Assembly (NCBI GenBank): GCA_009694745.1
Contig: SHUF01000014.1
Coordinates: 1 to 53,561 of the forward strand
DNA length: 53,561 bases
From: Acidobacteriota bacterium
GTDB lineage: Bacteria > Acidobacteriota > Vicinamibacteria > Vicinamibacterales > SCN-69-37
Direction: 5' to 3'
Each line of letters starts with the position of its first letter. Position 1 is the stretch's first letter. Positions 31,519 through 40,376 of this stretch are shown here, piece after piece. Made by a program: the position numbers and the translations under genes. A model generated the notes under the pieces. The model saw nothing but the letters and a program-made list of their open reading frames with translations. It ran no database searches and was not told where the DNA came from.

Positions 31519-31935
31519 ATGCGGCCTATTTTACATGTACCAGCGGGCGCCCTGGCAGCCCTCGTGACACTCATCGCCCTGGCCGGCGGGTCGTGCGGCG
31601 GGGGTTCCTCCACGCCGTCCGGACCCACGCCACCCACCGCCCCCCCTACCGTCACCAACACCATCACCATCACGTCGGCGGGAGCCTCGCCAAGGGACAT
31701 CCAGATTGCGGTCGGGACCCGCGTGTTGTTCATCAACGACGACTCGCGGGCCCACAACATGTCGAGCGACCCGCACCCGGAACACACCGACTGCCCCGAA
31801 CTCAATCAGGTGGGCCTGCTCGCGCCCGGCCAGCGCCGCGAAACCGGCAATCTGACTTCCCCGCGGACGTGCCGGTTTCACGATCATGACCTGCCGTCAG
31901 ACACCCGGCTCCTGGGCCGCATCATCATTCAGTAG
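31519..31935 (+). CDS. cupredoxin-like lipoprotein
   Basis: 138 residues. Lipoprotein-type signal (residues 1-24, [16 protein letters not shown] with Cys as lipid site), Ser/Pro/Thr-rich linker, then a small beta domain: [20 protein letters not shown] with a candidate copper His and [18 protein letters not shown] with Cys and two His, the usual position of cupredoxin ligands. Likely an envelope copper or electron-transfer protein. Start ATG 31519 is back to back with the ferredoxin start. The 3' end overlaps the convergent kinase gene by 11 nt. The open frame upstream is antisense to coaA and is not coding. Confidence 0.75.
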   Translation: MRPILHVPAGALAALVTLIALAGGSCGGGSSTPSGPTPPTAPPTVTNTITITSAGASPRDIQIAVGTRVLFINDDSRAHNMSSDPHPEHTDCPELNQVGLLAPGQRRETGNLTSPRTCRFHDHDLPSDTRLLGRIIIQ

Positions 31936-33202
31936 CGATCACCTCGACGGCTCCGGGCCCAGGGACCGCAGAAAACCAGTCGGCGGTATCCCGATGCCCA
32001 TACGCCCTGCGGTACTTCGCCAGCCAGGCCGCGCCGAAGCCTTCCGCGCCTGAGGCCGGCACCACGGCCCAGACGCTGCCGCCAAAGCCCGCGCCAAACG
32101 CCGAGGCGGCGAACGCGCCCTCTTCGTACGCCATCGCCACCAGCGCCACTGTTTCTGGAATCTGGTTGCCCAGCAGGCGTTCGGCGCCGTCCTGTGAGGC
32201 CGTTGCCAATCTGTGCAATTGCGCGAAGTCCGCGCGCGAAAACGCCGCGGCGGCGAGGGGCACTCGTGCAGTTTCGTGCACAAACTGCGTCAAACGCCGA
32301 TCGAGATCTTCAGGGGTAAACCCCGGCGTCTCTGACCGCAGGACGACGTCCCGCAACTGCTCTTCTGCGTCCGCGTGGCTCTGCAGGGCGGCCGCCAGGG
32401 ACATGGCTGGTGTGTCGGGATGCTCTGCGTTCCAGATTCCCACCAGCGCCCGCACCGCCAGCGACGCGCGGTTATACCTGTCGCGGACGCTGCCCGCCTT
32501 GTCGGCGTGTACGCCGCTCGACGCCACGACAAAACGCCACGACTCGGGCATGGGCGCAACCCCGTGGGCCACCACCGGCATGAAGCTGTACTGGCTCACC
32601 ACGCCAGGCCGGCACGCGAGGATGGCCGTGTGGTCCTGGCTGCCCCCGTGGGTGCCCACACCACGCGTGCCTTCCAGTGACTTGTAGGTCAGGCCGTTCT
32701 CCACGCAGCCCAGGTACCAGGCCAGGTCCTCGACTGACCCGATCACCTCGCGCCAGTCATCGCGGGCATCGAGATTGCCCCGTCGAATCAACGCCATTGC
32801 AATGCCCACCACCAGCGCACTGGAACTGCTGAGCCCTGCTGCGCGCGGCAAATCACTGGCGAACGCAATATCCATCCCGAGCGACGCGCCCGGAAAGTTG
32901 GCGGCCAGACGCCGCACCGTCACCGCGACGTAGTTCGCCCAGCCCTTCCACCCACGCTCGGTATCACGCATGTCGACTATCGCCACGTCACCGTGGCGTG
33001 CGTCAATCACGCGCACACACGCGTCCGCCCGGGGCCGGCCGACCACGGCAAAGCCGCGTGGCACGGCCGAAAGGAGCGATCGCCCGCCCGCATAGTCGGT
33101 GTGTTTGCCAAAAATCTCGATGCGGCCAGGGACCGACCAGTGCCACAACGGCGATGCGCCGGTCACACGGGCAAATTCAGCCGACGCGCGCTCAAGCCAC
33201 AC
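31925..33202 (-). CDS. galactokinase-like GHMP sugar kinase
   Basis: 425 residues. GHMP motif 1 WSVPGRIEIFGKHTDYAGG, motif 2 DLPRAAGLSSSSALVVG (ATP loop), motif 3 ASAFGAGFGGSVWAVVP. In galactokinases motif 1 reads GEHTDY; here the Glu is Lys (GKHTDY), at a position that contacts the sugar, so the substrate may not be galactose. Start GTG 33202. Last gene of the minus-strand operon after a nucleotidyltransferase, so a sugar-1-phosphate is probably made and then activated. Candidates: galactose, N-acetylgalactosamine or a related sugar. Confidence 0.85.
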   Translation of the reverse strand: MWLERASAEFARVTGASPLWHWSVPGRIEIFGKHTDYAGGRSLLSAVPRGFAVVGRPRADACVRVIDARHGDVAIVDMRDTERGWKGWANYVAVTVRRLAANFPGASLGMDIAFASDLPRAAGLSSSSALVVGIAMALIRRGNLDARDDWREVIGSVEDLAWYLGCVENGLTYKSLEGTRGVGTHGGSQDHTAILACRPGVVSQYSFMPVVAHGVAPMPESWRFVVASSGVHADKAGSVRDRYNRASLAVRALVGIWNAEHPDTPAMSLAAALQSHADAEEQLRDVVLRSETPGFTPEDLDRRLTQFVHETARVPLAAAAFSRADFAQLHRLATASQDGAERLLGNQIPETVALVAMAYEEGAFAASAFGAGFGGSVWAVVPASGAEGFGAAWLAKYRRAYGHRDTADWFSAVPGPGAVEVIATE

Positions 33203-33267
33203 CGCCCGGCTCTGCGCCCCGCCTGGATCGTAACCGGCGGCGTGCAGGCGTTCCGCGAAATCCAGCG

Positions 33268-34110
33268 TCAGGGCCGCGGCTCCACGGTCGCAAGCCGAGC
33301 GACGACGGTGGTCACGTCGGCACGGCTGGACAGATCGAGGACGGGCCCCTTCGCCGGCAGGCCGCGGAACACCACGCCGCGGCGAATGGCGAGACGCACG
33401 GCCATGGGCAGTTCAAATTCGCCCCGACGCGACGGCTCCACATCGCGGCACGCCTCCATCAACCGCCTGTCGCCGCGCCAGCAGTTCATGCTGATGAGTG
33501 CACGGGGCCCCGCAGCGTCGATTGCCGCCTGGCCAGGCTTCTCCACAATGTCCTGCAGTGTCCCGTCCGGCCCCATCGTCAACACGGCGAACGCGGCGAC
33601 ACGTTCGGGTGGAATCGCACTCGACAGCACGAGGTCGTCCTTCTGGTACACCGGCAGCGCAGGACCGCCGGCGAGCCGCAACGCGCGAAGTGTGACCTCG
33701 CCATACAGATTGTCTGCGTTCAACACGACGAACGGATGTGCGCCCACCCACTCCGAGGCCGCCCACACCGCGTCGGCCGTGCCCAGGGGCTCTGGCTGTA
33801 CGACAAACGACACAGACAGCCGCGCCGGACGCCCTGCGCCCTGGTAGTACTCGCGCAGTGGGTCGCCGGCGTCTCCTTCAGGCGCGACAATGAGCGCGAC
33901 GCGCGTGAAGCCCGCATCCGCCAGATCGCTCAGGACGTAGTCGAGAAACGGGCGCAGTCTCCGGCCGGGTCCCGGCATTGGCATCATGCCCTTGAGGCCT
34001 GCTGCAGCCGCAGACTGCTGCTCTGCGCTGAGTGGTGTGCCATCGCCGCTGTCGGCACGCATGCGGCGGCCCAGCCCGCGCGCCAGGACGAGGGCTACAA
34101 CGTCTTCCAC
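33268..34110 (-). CDS. sugar-phosphate nucleotidyltransferase
   Basis: 280 residues from a GTG at 34110 that overlaps the transporter stop by 16 nt. N-terminal NTP-binding loop VVALVLARGLGRRM (family usually LAAGxGxRM), MMPMPGPGRRLRPFLDYVLSDL, then FVVQPEPLGTADAVWAA and VVLNADNLYGEVTLRAL as in RmlA/GalU-like enzymes, and DIVEKPGQAA. Would transfer a nucleotide to a sugar-1-phosphate, matching the neighbouring kinase. The particular NTP and sugar are not deducible. Confidence 0.85.
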   Translation of the reverse strand: MEDVVALVLARGLGRRMRADSGDGTPLSAEQQSAAAAGLKGMMPMPGPGRRLRPFLDYVLSDLADAGFTRVALIVAPEGDAGDPLREYYQGAGRPARLSVSFVVQPEPLGTADAVWAASEWVGAHPFVVLNADNLYGEVTLRALRLAGGPALPVYQKDDLVLSSAIPPERVAAFAVLTMGPDGTLQDIVEKPGQAAIDAAGPRALISMNCWRGDRRLMEACRDVEPSRRGEFELPMAVRLAIRRGVVFRGLPAKGPVLDLSSRADVTTVVARLATVEPRP

Positions 34111-35858
34111 AATCGAGGCAGGAGACGCCACAGCGTGGCTCCGCTGACCGCAAACAGCGCCATCGAGATCGCGGTGGCAGTCGTGTGGCCCAGCAGGAAA
34201 TGGCCGGTGCCGAAGAGCGCGCTGTACACAAACACGCAACCGGCTGCCCATCCGAGGAACGCGTGATTAAATCCGTCCATCGGTGCGAGGTTGCCACACT
34301 GCGCGCGTACCTGAGCCCACCCAGGGCCGGCGGGCCGGGCTAATCGGTAGAACCTGCGCAGGGTCTCGGGGTCAGTGGGTTTCGCCCAGAACGCCACCGC
34401 CACCCAAATCGCGGTCGTGATGGCCACGGTCGCGATGAGTGTGATGTGGCTGGGCCAGTTCATCCCCTGCCGTTCCGCGATAAACACGACCAGCGCAAGC
34501 ACAAACGAGCTGGCCATCGCGGCAATCTCACTGCACGCGTTCACACGCCACCAGTACCATCGCAGCAGGTAGAGGAGGCCGGTGCCGGCGCCAATCGAGA
34601 GCAGCAGGTTGAAGCTGCCCCGCGCAGACTCCAGCACGAGCGTGACCAGCGCCGCCGCCACCATCAACAGCGCCGTGACGATTCTTCCCGTCATGACGTA
34701 GTGCGCTTCTGACTCACCCGGCTTGAGGAAGCGGCGGTAAAAATCGTGCACCAGGTATGAGGTGCCCCAATTGAGGTGCGTGGAAATCGTGGAGACGTAC
34801 GCGGCGAGCAGACCGGCCACCATGAGGCCCAGCATGCCGGCCGGCAGGAACGTGAGCATCGCCGGGTACGCCATGTCATGGCCGAGCAGCGACTTGTCGA
34901 CATGGGGAAGCGCGCGACCAATGTCGGCGACTTCCGGGAACACCAGCATCGAACACAACGCGACGATGATCCACGGCCATGGGCGCAGGGCGTAGTGCGC
35001 GACGTTGAAGAACAATGTGCCCGACAGCGCGTCGCGTTCGGACTTGGCGGCGAGCATTCGCTGCGCGATGTAGCTGCCGCCGCCGGGTTCTGATCCCGGA
35101 TACCAGGTGGACCACCACTGCACGGCCAGCGGCACGATGAAGATCGGGAGTGCCACGCTCCAGTTGCCGAAGTCGGGCAACATCGCCACCGTCTCGACCG
35201 GAATCTTCGCGATGAGCCCGTCCAGTCCGCCAACTTCCGGCCGTCGAAGCGCGTACACGGCGGCTGCCACTGACCCGGTCATCGCAATACCGAATTGGAT
35301 CATGTCGGTCACCAGCACACCCCACAACCCCGACGTGGCCGCGAACGCGACGTTGATGCCGCTGCAGACGAGCAGCGTCTCCCAGATCGGCCATCCGAGC
35401 AGGACGTTGGCAATTTTGGCGGCGGCCAGATTCACCGCCGCCATGATCAGGATGTTGAACAGGGCCCCGAGGTAGATCGCGCGGAAGCCACGCACCCATC
35501 GAGCCGCCGGTCCCGAATACCTCAGTTCGTAGAATTCAAGATCGGTGACCACGCCGAGCCTTCGCCACAACTTGGCGTAGAAGAACACGGTGGTCATACC
35601 GGTGAGCAGGAACGCCCACCAGACCCAGTTCGCCGCCACGCCGCCCTCGCGCACGAGGTTCGTGACCAGATTCGGCGTGTCGGTGCTGAAGGTCGTGGCC
35701 ACCATGGACACGCCGATGAGCCACCAGGGCGCGGCACGGCCGGACGTGAAGAACTCCGTGGTGCTTTGCCCGGCTCGCCGGGCGAGATAGACCGCCGGCG
35801 CAAACGACACCAGCAGCGAGACAATGACGATGGTCCAGTCGAGGGGGGTGAGTTGCAT
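34095..35858 (-). CDS. sodium:solute symporter (SSS family)
   Basis: 587 residues with about 13-14 membrane helices. Early segment STTEFFTSGRAAPWWLIGVS and FSTDTPNLVTNLVREGG are typical of SSS carriers; SGLWGVLVTDMIQFGIAMTG is the SSS signature region with the sodium-site helix. Probably takes up the sugar or glycoside handled by the surrounding genes. ATG 35858, 6 nt after the GH109 gene. Confidence 0.9.
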   Translation of the reverse strand: MQLTPLDWTIVIVSLLVSFAPAVYLARRAGQSTTEFFTSGRAAPWWLIGVSMVATTFSTDTPNLVTNLVREGGVAANWVWWAFLLTGMTTVFFYAKLWRRLGVVTDLEFYELRYSGPAARWVRGFRAIYLGALFNILIMAAVNLAAAKIANVLLGWPIWETLLVCSGINVAFAATSGLWGVLVTDMIQFGIAMTGSVAAAVYALRRPEVGGLDGLIAKIPVETVAMLPDFGNWSVALPIFIVPLAVQWWSTWYPGSEPGGGSYIAQRMLAAKSERDALSGTLFFNVAHYALRPWPWIIVALCSMLVFPEVADIGRALPHVDKSLLGHDMAYPAMLTFLPAGMLGLMVAGLLAAYVSTISTHLNWGTSYLVHDFYRRFLKPGESEAHYVMTGRIVTALLMVAAALVTLVLESARGSFNLLLSIGAGTGLLYLLRWYWWRVNACSEIAAMASSFVLALVVFIAERQGMNWPSHITLIATVAITTAIWVAVAFWAKPTDPETLRRFYRLARPAGPGWAQVRAQCGNLAPMDGFNHAFLGWAAGCVFVYSALFGTGHFLLGHTTATAISMALFAVSGATLWRLLPRLWKTL

Positions 35859-35864
35859 GCGCGC

Positions 35865-37211
35865 TCAGGCGTGAACGATGTCGAGCTTCGGGTTTGTGCG
35901 CCAGCCGCCCTTGGTGAAATCAGGAACGTCCACGGCGCGGCTCTTACGCGCGTTCGACTGCGCAGTGAGATCAACCAGCGAGCTAATCGCGGCGGCGTCG
36001 TAGACGTTCATGTCGGTGGGCAGCCCTTCACGCAGGCATTTGATGAGGCGATAGTCTTCCATATAGTCCATGCCTCCGTGCCCGGCGCCGGCCGCGCGCT
36101 CGTTCATTTCCTTCCAGAGCGGATGGTCAAACTCGTCCCGGAGCGTCGCCTGCTCCACCCACTGGTCATTGCGGCCCCGGCCTTCGATGTAGACGCGATC
36201 GGGATAGCCTTGGATGATGCCCTTTGTCCCCTGCAGTTGGTGGATGCGGCTATAGGGCCGCGGCAGGTTGGTGTTGTGCTGCACCATGATGGTCTTGCCG
36301 TTGACGGTCTTGACCAGGCACGTATTGACGTCTCCCAATACGTACTTTTCCTGACGCTGTGGCGCGTCAGCAGGAAAATGTTCGCGCGCCCAATCCTGCA
36401 GCCCGCGCGACGGTCCACTCATCGAGACCAGGTACGACAAGCGATCGCCGCGATTGATGTCCATGCAGTTGGCCACCGGCCCCAGCCCGTGCGTGGGGTA
36501 CAAGTTGCCGTCCACCTTCATGGCCCATGCGCGCCGCCACAGGCCTTCGTCGCGATTCTCGAACTTGATGCCGCGCAGGTCGTGCAGATAACCGCCCTCG
36601 GCGTGCACGATTTCCCCCAGCAAGCCCTGGCGCACGATATTGAAGGCCATCATCTCGGAACGGCCGTAGTTGCAGTTCTCCATCATCACGGCGTGTTTCT
36701 TGAACTTCTCCGCCGACTCCACCATGGCCCAGCAGTCTTCAACGGTCATGGCCGCCGGCACTTCGGTGGCCACGTGTTTGCCGTTCTTCATCGCCGCCAG
36801 CATGACCGGCACATGCCATTCCCAGGGCGTGGCCGTATAGACCAGATCGAGATCCTCTTCGGCGCACATTCGCTCGAAGTCTCGCGGCCCGTTCGTGTAC
36901 GCCTTGGGCGCGGGGTGCCCCGCCGCGACGATCGCCTTGGTCGCCCAGTCGGTGCGCACCTGACGGACGTCACACACGGCCGTGATCCGGCAGCCGGGAA
37001 TCTTGAGGAGGTTGCCGACGTGTCCCCCACCCTGCAGACCGATGCCGACAAAGCCGATGCGGACCATGTCGATGGGCGGCGCCGCGAGCAGGCCCGAGGC
37101 CCCCTGTGCCGCCGTGTCGGAGCCGCGCGCGGCGACGGCGCCGGCCACGACCGCCGCACTGCTGATCTTCAGAAAGTCGCGGCGATCCAATCGCGTTTGT
37201 GCATCACTCAT
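35865..37211 (-). CDS. GH109-type NAD-dependent glycosidase/oxidoreductase, Tat-exported
   Basis: 448 residues. Tat signal RRDFLK at residues 10-15 followed by an Ala-rich helix. Rossmann domain IGFVGIGLQGGGHVGNLLK; then ATEVPAAMTVEDCWAMVE, MMENCNYGRSEMMAFNIVRQ, EIVHAEGGYLHDLRG and LYPTHGLGPVANCMDINRGD, which are the hallmarks of family GH109 (alpha-N-acetylgalactosaminidases and relatives acting through a bound NAD). Expected in the periplasm. ATG 37211 has a GGAGGG ribosome site; a longer start overlapping the upstream gene is not needed. Substrate could be GalNAc-type or another hexoside. Confidence 0.85.
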   Translation of the reverse strand: MSDAQTRLDRRDFLKISSAAVVAGAVAARGSDTAAQGASGLLAAPPIDMVRIGFVGIGLQGGGHVGNLLKIPGCRITAVCDVRQVRTDWATKAIVAAGHPAPKAYTNGPRDFERMCAEEDLDLVYTATPWEWHVPVMLAAMKNGKHVATEVPAAMTVEDCWAMVESAEKFKKHAVMMENCNYGRSEMMAFNIVRQGLLGEIVHAEGGYLHDLRGIKFENRDEGLWRRAWAMKVDGNLYPTHGLGPVANCMDINRGDRLSYLVSMSGPSRGLQDWAREHFPADAPQRQEKYVLGDVNTCLVKTVNGKTIMVQHNTNLPRPYSRIHQLQGTKGIIQGYPDRVYIEGRGRNDQWVEQATLRDEFDHPLWKEMNERAAGAGHGGMDYMEDYRLIKCLREGLPTDMNVYDAAAISSLVDLTAQSNARKSRAVDVPDFTKGGWRTNPKLDIVHA

Positions 37212-37225
37212 AACACCCTCCACTC

Positions 37226-37999
37226 TCAATCGCCTGTGAACGTCGGCGTGCGTTTTTCCAGGAACGCGCTGGTGCCTTCCTGTTTGTCACGCGAATCAAA
37301 ACAAATCGCCTGCGCGAGCGTCTCGAAGAGCAAACCCGAATCGAGATCCACTCGCGCCGATGCATTCAACGCCAGCTTGGCCAGGCGGATGGCCAGCGGG
37401 CCGCGCGTCAGGACCTTCTCGGCCAATGCGAGCGCATGGGTCATCAACTCGGCCGCCGGCACCACGGCCGACACCAGGCCCCAGTCGAGCGCCCGCTGCG
37501 CATCAATCGCATCGCCGGTCAGGATGAGGTGTTTGGCGCGACCGAGGCCCACGATGCGCGGTAATCGCTGCGTGGCACCGGCGCCGGGGATGATTCCCAA
37601 TCCCACTTCGGGCTGCCCGAACTTCGCGTGCGCGGCGGCAATGCGCAGGTCGCACGACAGCGCGAGCTCACAGCCACCGCCGAGCGCCAGGCCATTCACG
37701 GCGGCAATCGTCACCTTGGGGCACTTGTCGATGGCCGCGAACAGCGACGAGTTGATCGCCGCCAGCCCGTCATCGCGGGTGCGTGCCTTGATGGCGTTGA
37801 TGTCGGCGCCCGACACGAACACGGTGTCTCCCGCGCCCGTGATCACAATGGCACCGACCGAGTCGTCTGCGGACAGCGCGTCGATCGCGACGGACATCTC
37901 ACGCACGGTGGCCAGATCAAGCGCATTGCGGACTTCGGGCCTGTTGACGCGCAGTACGGCCACACGTCCGTGACGGGTGACGTCAGTAGTCGTAGACAC
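37226..37999 (-). CDS. enoyl-CoA hydratase/isomerase
   Basis: 257 residues from a GTG at 37999 that overlaps the hbd stop by 17 nt. Crotonase fold: oxyanion-hole segments FVSGADINAI and VNGLALGGGCELALSCD, both catalytic Glu positions occupied (CEL and GQPEVGLGIIPG), and TQRLPRIVGLGRAKHLILTG. Hydrates enoyl-CoA in beta-oxidation; pairs with the hydroxyacyl-CoA dehydrogenase just upstream. Confidence 0.93.
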   Translation of the reverse strand: MSTTTDVTRHGRVAVLRVNRPEVRNALDLATVREMSVAIDALSADDSVGAIVITGAGDTVFVSGADINAIKARTRDDGLAAINSSLFAAIDKCPKVTIAAVNGLALGGGCELALSCDLRIAAAHAKFGQPEVGLGIIPGAGATQRLPRIVGLGRAKHLILTGDAIDAQRALDWGLVSAVVPAAELMTHALALAEKVLTRGPLAIRLAKLALNASARVDLDSGLLFETLAQAICFDSRDKQEGTSAFLEKRTPTFTGD

Positions 38000-38831
38000 C
38001 CTTGCCCACTTTCTTCCCCAGCCGGCCTGCCTTGACGTACTGCGACAGGAGCGGGCACGGGCGGTATTTTTCGCCCATGCTCTTGTGCAGGTACTCGAGG
38101 ATGCTGAGCCGGGTATCGAGCCCCACCAGATCGACAAGTTCAAACGGGCCCATCGGATGATTGAGCCCCAGCTTGAGGGCCTTGTCTATGTCGCGGGCCG
38201 ACGCCACGCCTTCCATCAGCATGTAGAAGGCTTCATTGCCGATGCTCGCGTTGACGCGGGTGGTGATGAAGCCGGGCGCCTCGCGGACGAGTACGGTCTC
38301 TTTGCCCATCTGCCGCCCCACGGCTTCAATCGTGTCGAGCGCGTGCTCGCTCGACTCGAGGGCGCGCACGATCTCGATGAGCTTCATCTTGTGAACGGGA
38401 TTGAAGAAGTGCATGCCGGCCACACGTGACGGGTCCTTTAACGTGCCGGCCATCTCGGTGATGGACAAGGCAGAGGTGTTGCTCGCCACCACGGCGCCTG
38501 CGGGCGCGTGCGCGTCGATCGCCGCGAACAACTGCATCTTGATGTCCATCCGCTCTGGCGCGGTTTCGATGACCAGGTCAGCGCCCGCGAGCGCCGCGGT
38601 CACGTCGGAGGTGGTGACCAGGCGCGCCATCGCGGCATCCGCCTCCAAGGCGGTCGCCTTGCCCAGATCTACGGCCTTTCGCAGGATGCCGTCGATGGTG
38701 CCGCGCGCCTTCGTGGCCTGTGCGTCAGAGACGTCATACAGCCGCGTGTCGAACCCGGAGGCCGCCGCCGCGTGTGCCACGCCGTGTCCCATGGTGCCGG
38801 CGCCCAGCACTGCAATCGACCGAACGGTCAT
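37983..38831 (-). CDS. hbd: 3-hydroxybutyryl/3-hydroxyacyl-CoA dehydrogenase
   Basis: 282 residues. NAD loop IAVLGAGTMGHGVAHAAA; ETAPERMDIKMQLF, ASNTSALSITEMA, GMHFFNPVHKMKLIEIV with the catalytic His-Glu region, and the C-terminal domain NHPMGPFELVDLVGLDTRL. ATGA overlap with the kynureninase-like gene upstream and 17-nt overlap with the hydratase downstream mark a tight operon. May serve the same beta-oxidation of ring-cleavage products as the box block. Confidence 0.95.
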   Translation of the reverse strand: MTVRSIAVLGAGTMGHGVAHAAAASGFDTRLYDVSDAQATKARGTIDGILRKAVDLGKATALEADAAMARLVTTSDVTAALAGADLVIETAPERMDIKMQLFAAIDAHAPAGAVVASNTSALSITEMAGTLKDPSRVAGMHFFNPVHKMKLIEIVRALESSEHALDTIEAVGRQMGKETVLVREAPGFITTRVNASIGNEAFYMLMEGVASARDIDKALKLGLNHPMGPFELVDLVGLDTRLSILEYLHKSMGEKYRPCPLLSQYVKAGRLGKKVGKGVYDY

Positions 38832-40000
38832 CCTTCCCTTTCGCCCACAATGTCCTGCATCACATCCACCGCGTGATCGATCTCCGTTTCCGTATTATAG
38901 AAGTGCGGGGCGATGCGAATACCAGCGCCGGGCCGATAATCCACGATGACCTCTCGCGCGATCAGCGCCTGGGTCACGGCGGCGCCATCCGGCACGTCGA
39001 TAATCACCGAGGCACCGCGTTCATGGTCGTCAGTCGGCATGGCCAGGCGCCAGCCGCGCTGCTCCGCCGCGTCCATCAGCCGGCGCGTCAGCCGCAACGA
39101 TTTTTTGCGGATGGCCGGCACACCAATCTCGGCGACGATCTCGTAGCCGGCGCGCGCCGAGTACAGCGCCGGTACGTTTGGCGTACCGCTCTGAAAACGT
39201 TCCAGCCCTTCCGCATAGGCTACCGGGCCAGGGGTGAACTGGAACGGCTCGGCATGCCCCGCCCAGCCGACCGCCGCCGGGCGTAACGTGGACATCAGGT
39301 CTGGCCGCACGTAGAGGTAACCGGCGCCGGGACCGCCGCACAACCACTTCACGCTGCCGCCCACGGCAAAGTCCGCCCCGAGCGCGGTCACTTCAACCGG
39401 CACGGCTCCAGCGGCTTGATACAGGTCCAGCACCACCCGCGCGCCCACGCGATGCGCCTTCTCGATGGCCGGTGCTACATCCTGCAGATGCGCGCTCCGG
39501 AACAACACCAGCGAGAGATTGACCAGCGCGGTTCGTTCATCGATCGCGTCCACCACCCTGTCCATCCTTCCCCGCACCGCATCGTCTGACGGCACGGTCA
39601 CCACCTCGGCGCCGTACCGTTCGAATCCATGGAAGAGGTAGTGGTTCGAGGGAAAGTCGAGGTCCTGCACGACAATCCGGCGTCTCGGTCCGTCATACGA
39701 GAAGCAGGACGCGACGATGGCCTGGGCCACGGTGGCGTTCTGGTGCATCGAAATCGTCCCTGGTGCCGCGCCAATCGTTGGCGCCAGGATGTCGCCGGTG
39801 ACGCGACCGATCTCCCACCACCCTTCGTGCCAGGCGCGCACACCGCGCGTGCCCCACTCACGAGCGAACTGCGAGAGGTAGGTTTCTGTCCGTCTCGGCA
39901 TGGCGCCAAGCGAGTGGCTGACGAGGTACGTGCAGGTGTCGAGGATGGGGAATTCGGCTCGCCAGCCGAGGAGCGCGTCCATGCCCGGGCAGTCTACCAT
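38828..40000 (-). CDS. kynureninase-like class V PLP enzyme
   Basis: 390 residues. Fold type I aminotransferase class V: VVQDLDFPSNHY, LSLVLFRSAHLQDVAP, VVLDLYQAAGAVPVEV (cofactor Asp) and the PLP Lys in VGGSVKWLCGGPGAGYLYVRP, which closely follows kynureninase (YKWLNGGPG). ATG 40000 or ATG 39982 could start it. Kynureninase would yield anthranilate or alanine plus hydroxyanthranilate; a cysteine-desulfurase or selenocysteine-lyase role cannot be excluded by eye. First gene of the minus-strand operon. Confidence 0.8.
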   Translation of the reverse strand: MVDCPGMDALLGWRAEFPILDTCTYLVSHSLGAMPRRTETYLSQFAREWGTRGVRAWHEGWWEIGRVTGDILAPTIGAAPGTISMHQNATVAQAIVASCFSYDGPRRRIVVQDLDFPSNHYLFHGFERYGAEVVTVPSDDAVRGRMDRVVDAIDERTALVNLSLVLFRSAHLQDVAPAIEKAHRVGARVVLDLYQAAGAVPVEVTALGADFAVGGSVKWLCGGPGAGYLYVRPDLMSTLRPAAVGWAGHAEPFQFTPGPVAYAEGLERFQSGTPNVPALYSARAGYEIVAEIGVPAIRKKSLRLTRRLMDAAEQRGWRLAMPTDDHERGASVIIDVPDGAAVTQALIAREVIVDYRPGAGIRIAPHFYNTETEIDHAVDVMQDIVGEREG

Positions 40001-40099
40001 CCGCTCGATCCCGCTTTGGGTCCGGCGGTGCCAACCCGGCTAACTACGACCAAAAGAGCCGCGCGAGCCAACTCACGCCAAACTGGTACACCGACGACG

Positions 40100-40204
40100 G
40101 TCGCCAGCTGCAAGAACGGCGCGCGGCAGAATCTGGTTCGCGCCGATTTCAGCGCCTTCAAGAACCAGGGTACGTGCATGAGCTACGTCAACACGGGCAA
40201 ATAG
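40100..40204 (+). pseudogene. C-terminal remnant of a CKNG...FKNQG-type secreted protein
   Basis: Lies in the 376-base gap 40001-40376. The plus frame reads VASCKNGARQNLVRADFSAF, then KNQGTCMSYVNTGK and a TAG. This matches the recurrent C-terminal pattern CKNGGW...FKNQGQCVSYV of small secreted proteins (two Cys likely disulfide-linked), with the GGW partly lost. Upstream of 40100 the frame has no recognisable protein or start. So a gene tail without its body. The rest of the gap holds only the hairpin at 40279 and the dienelactone hydrolase leader. Confidence 0.55.
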
Positions 40205-40278
40205 CGCAGCCGTGCACATTATCGTGTGGACCTAAGGGGAAATCCCGGGCGGCCTGGGACATCGCCTCGTAAGAAGGG

Positions 40279-40310
40279 CCCGACCGGGCAGGTCTTCCTG
40301 CCCGGTCGGG
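40279..40310. terminator. strong hairpin, 14-bp stem with TCTT loop
   Basis: CCCGACCGGGCAGG (40279-40292), loop TCTT, CCTGCCCGGTCGGG (40297-40310); perfect pairing, no U-tract. 75 nt past the remnant at 40204 and 66 nt before the next gene. Probably terminates or insulates transcription. Confidence 0.6.
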
Positions 40311-40376
40311 TCAGTTCCCCAGTTCCCCACTTCCCCAGTTCGGTTATCCTGTCCCATCACTCAGGAGGACCGACCA

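Noticed and set aside
35295-37973. 892-codon plus-strand open frame
   Set aside because: Antisense to the symporter, GH109 and hydratase genes, which all carry family motifs; the frame itself reads as low-complexity His/Arg-rich sequence.
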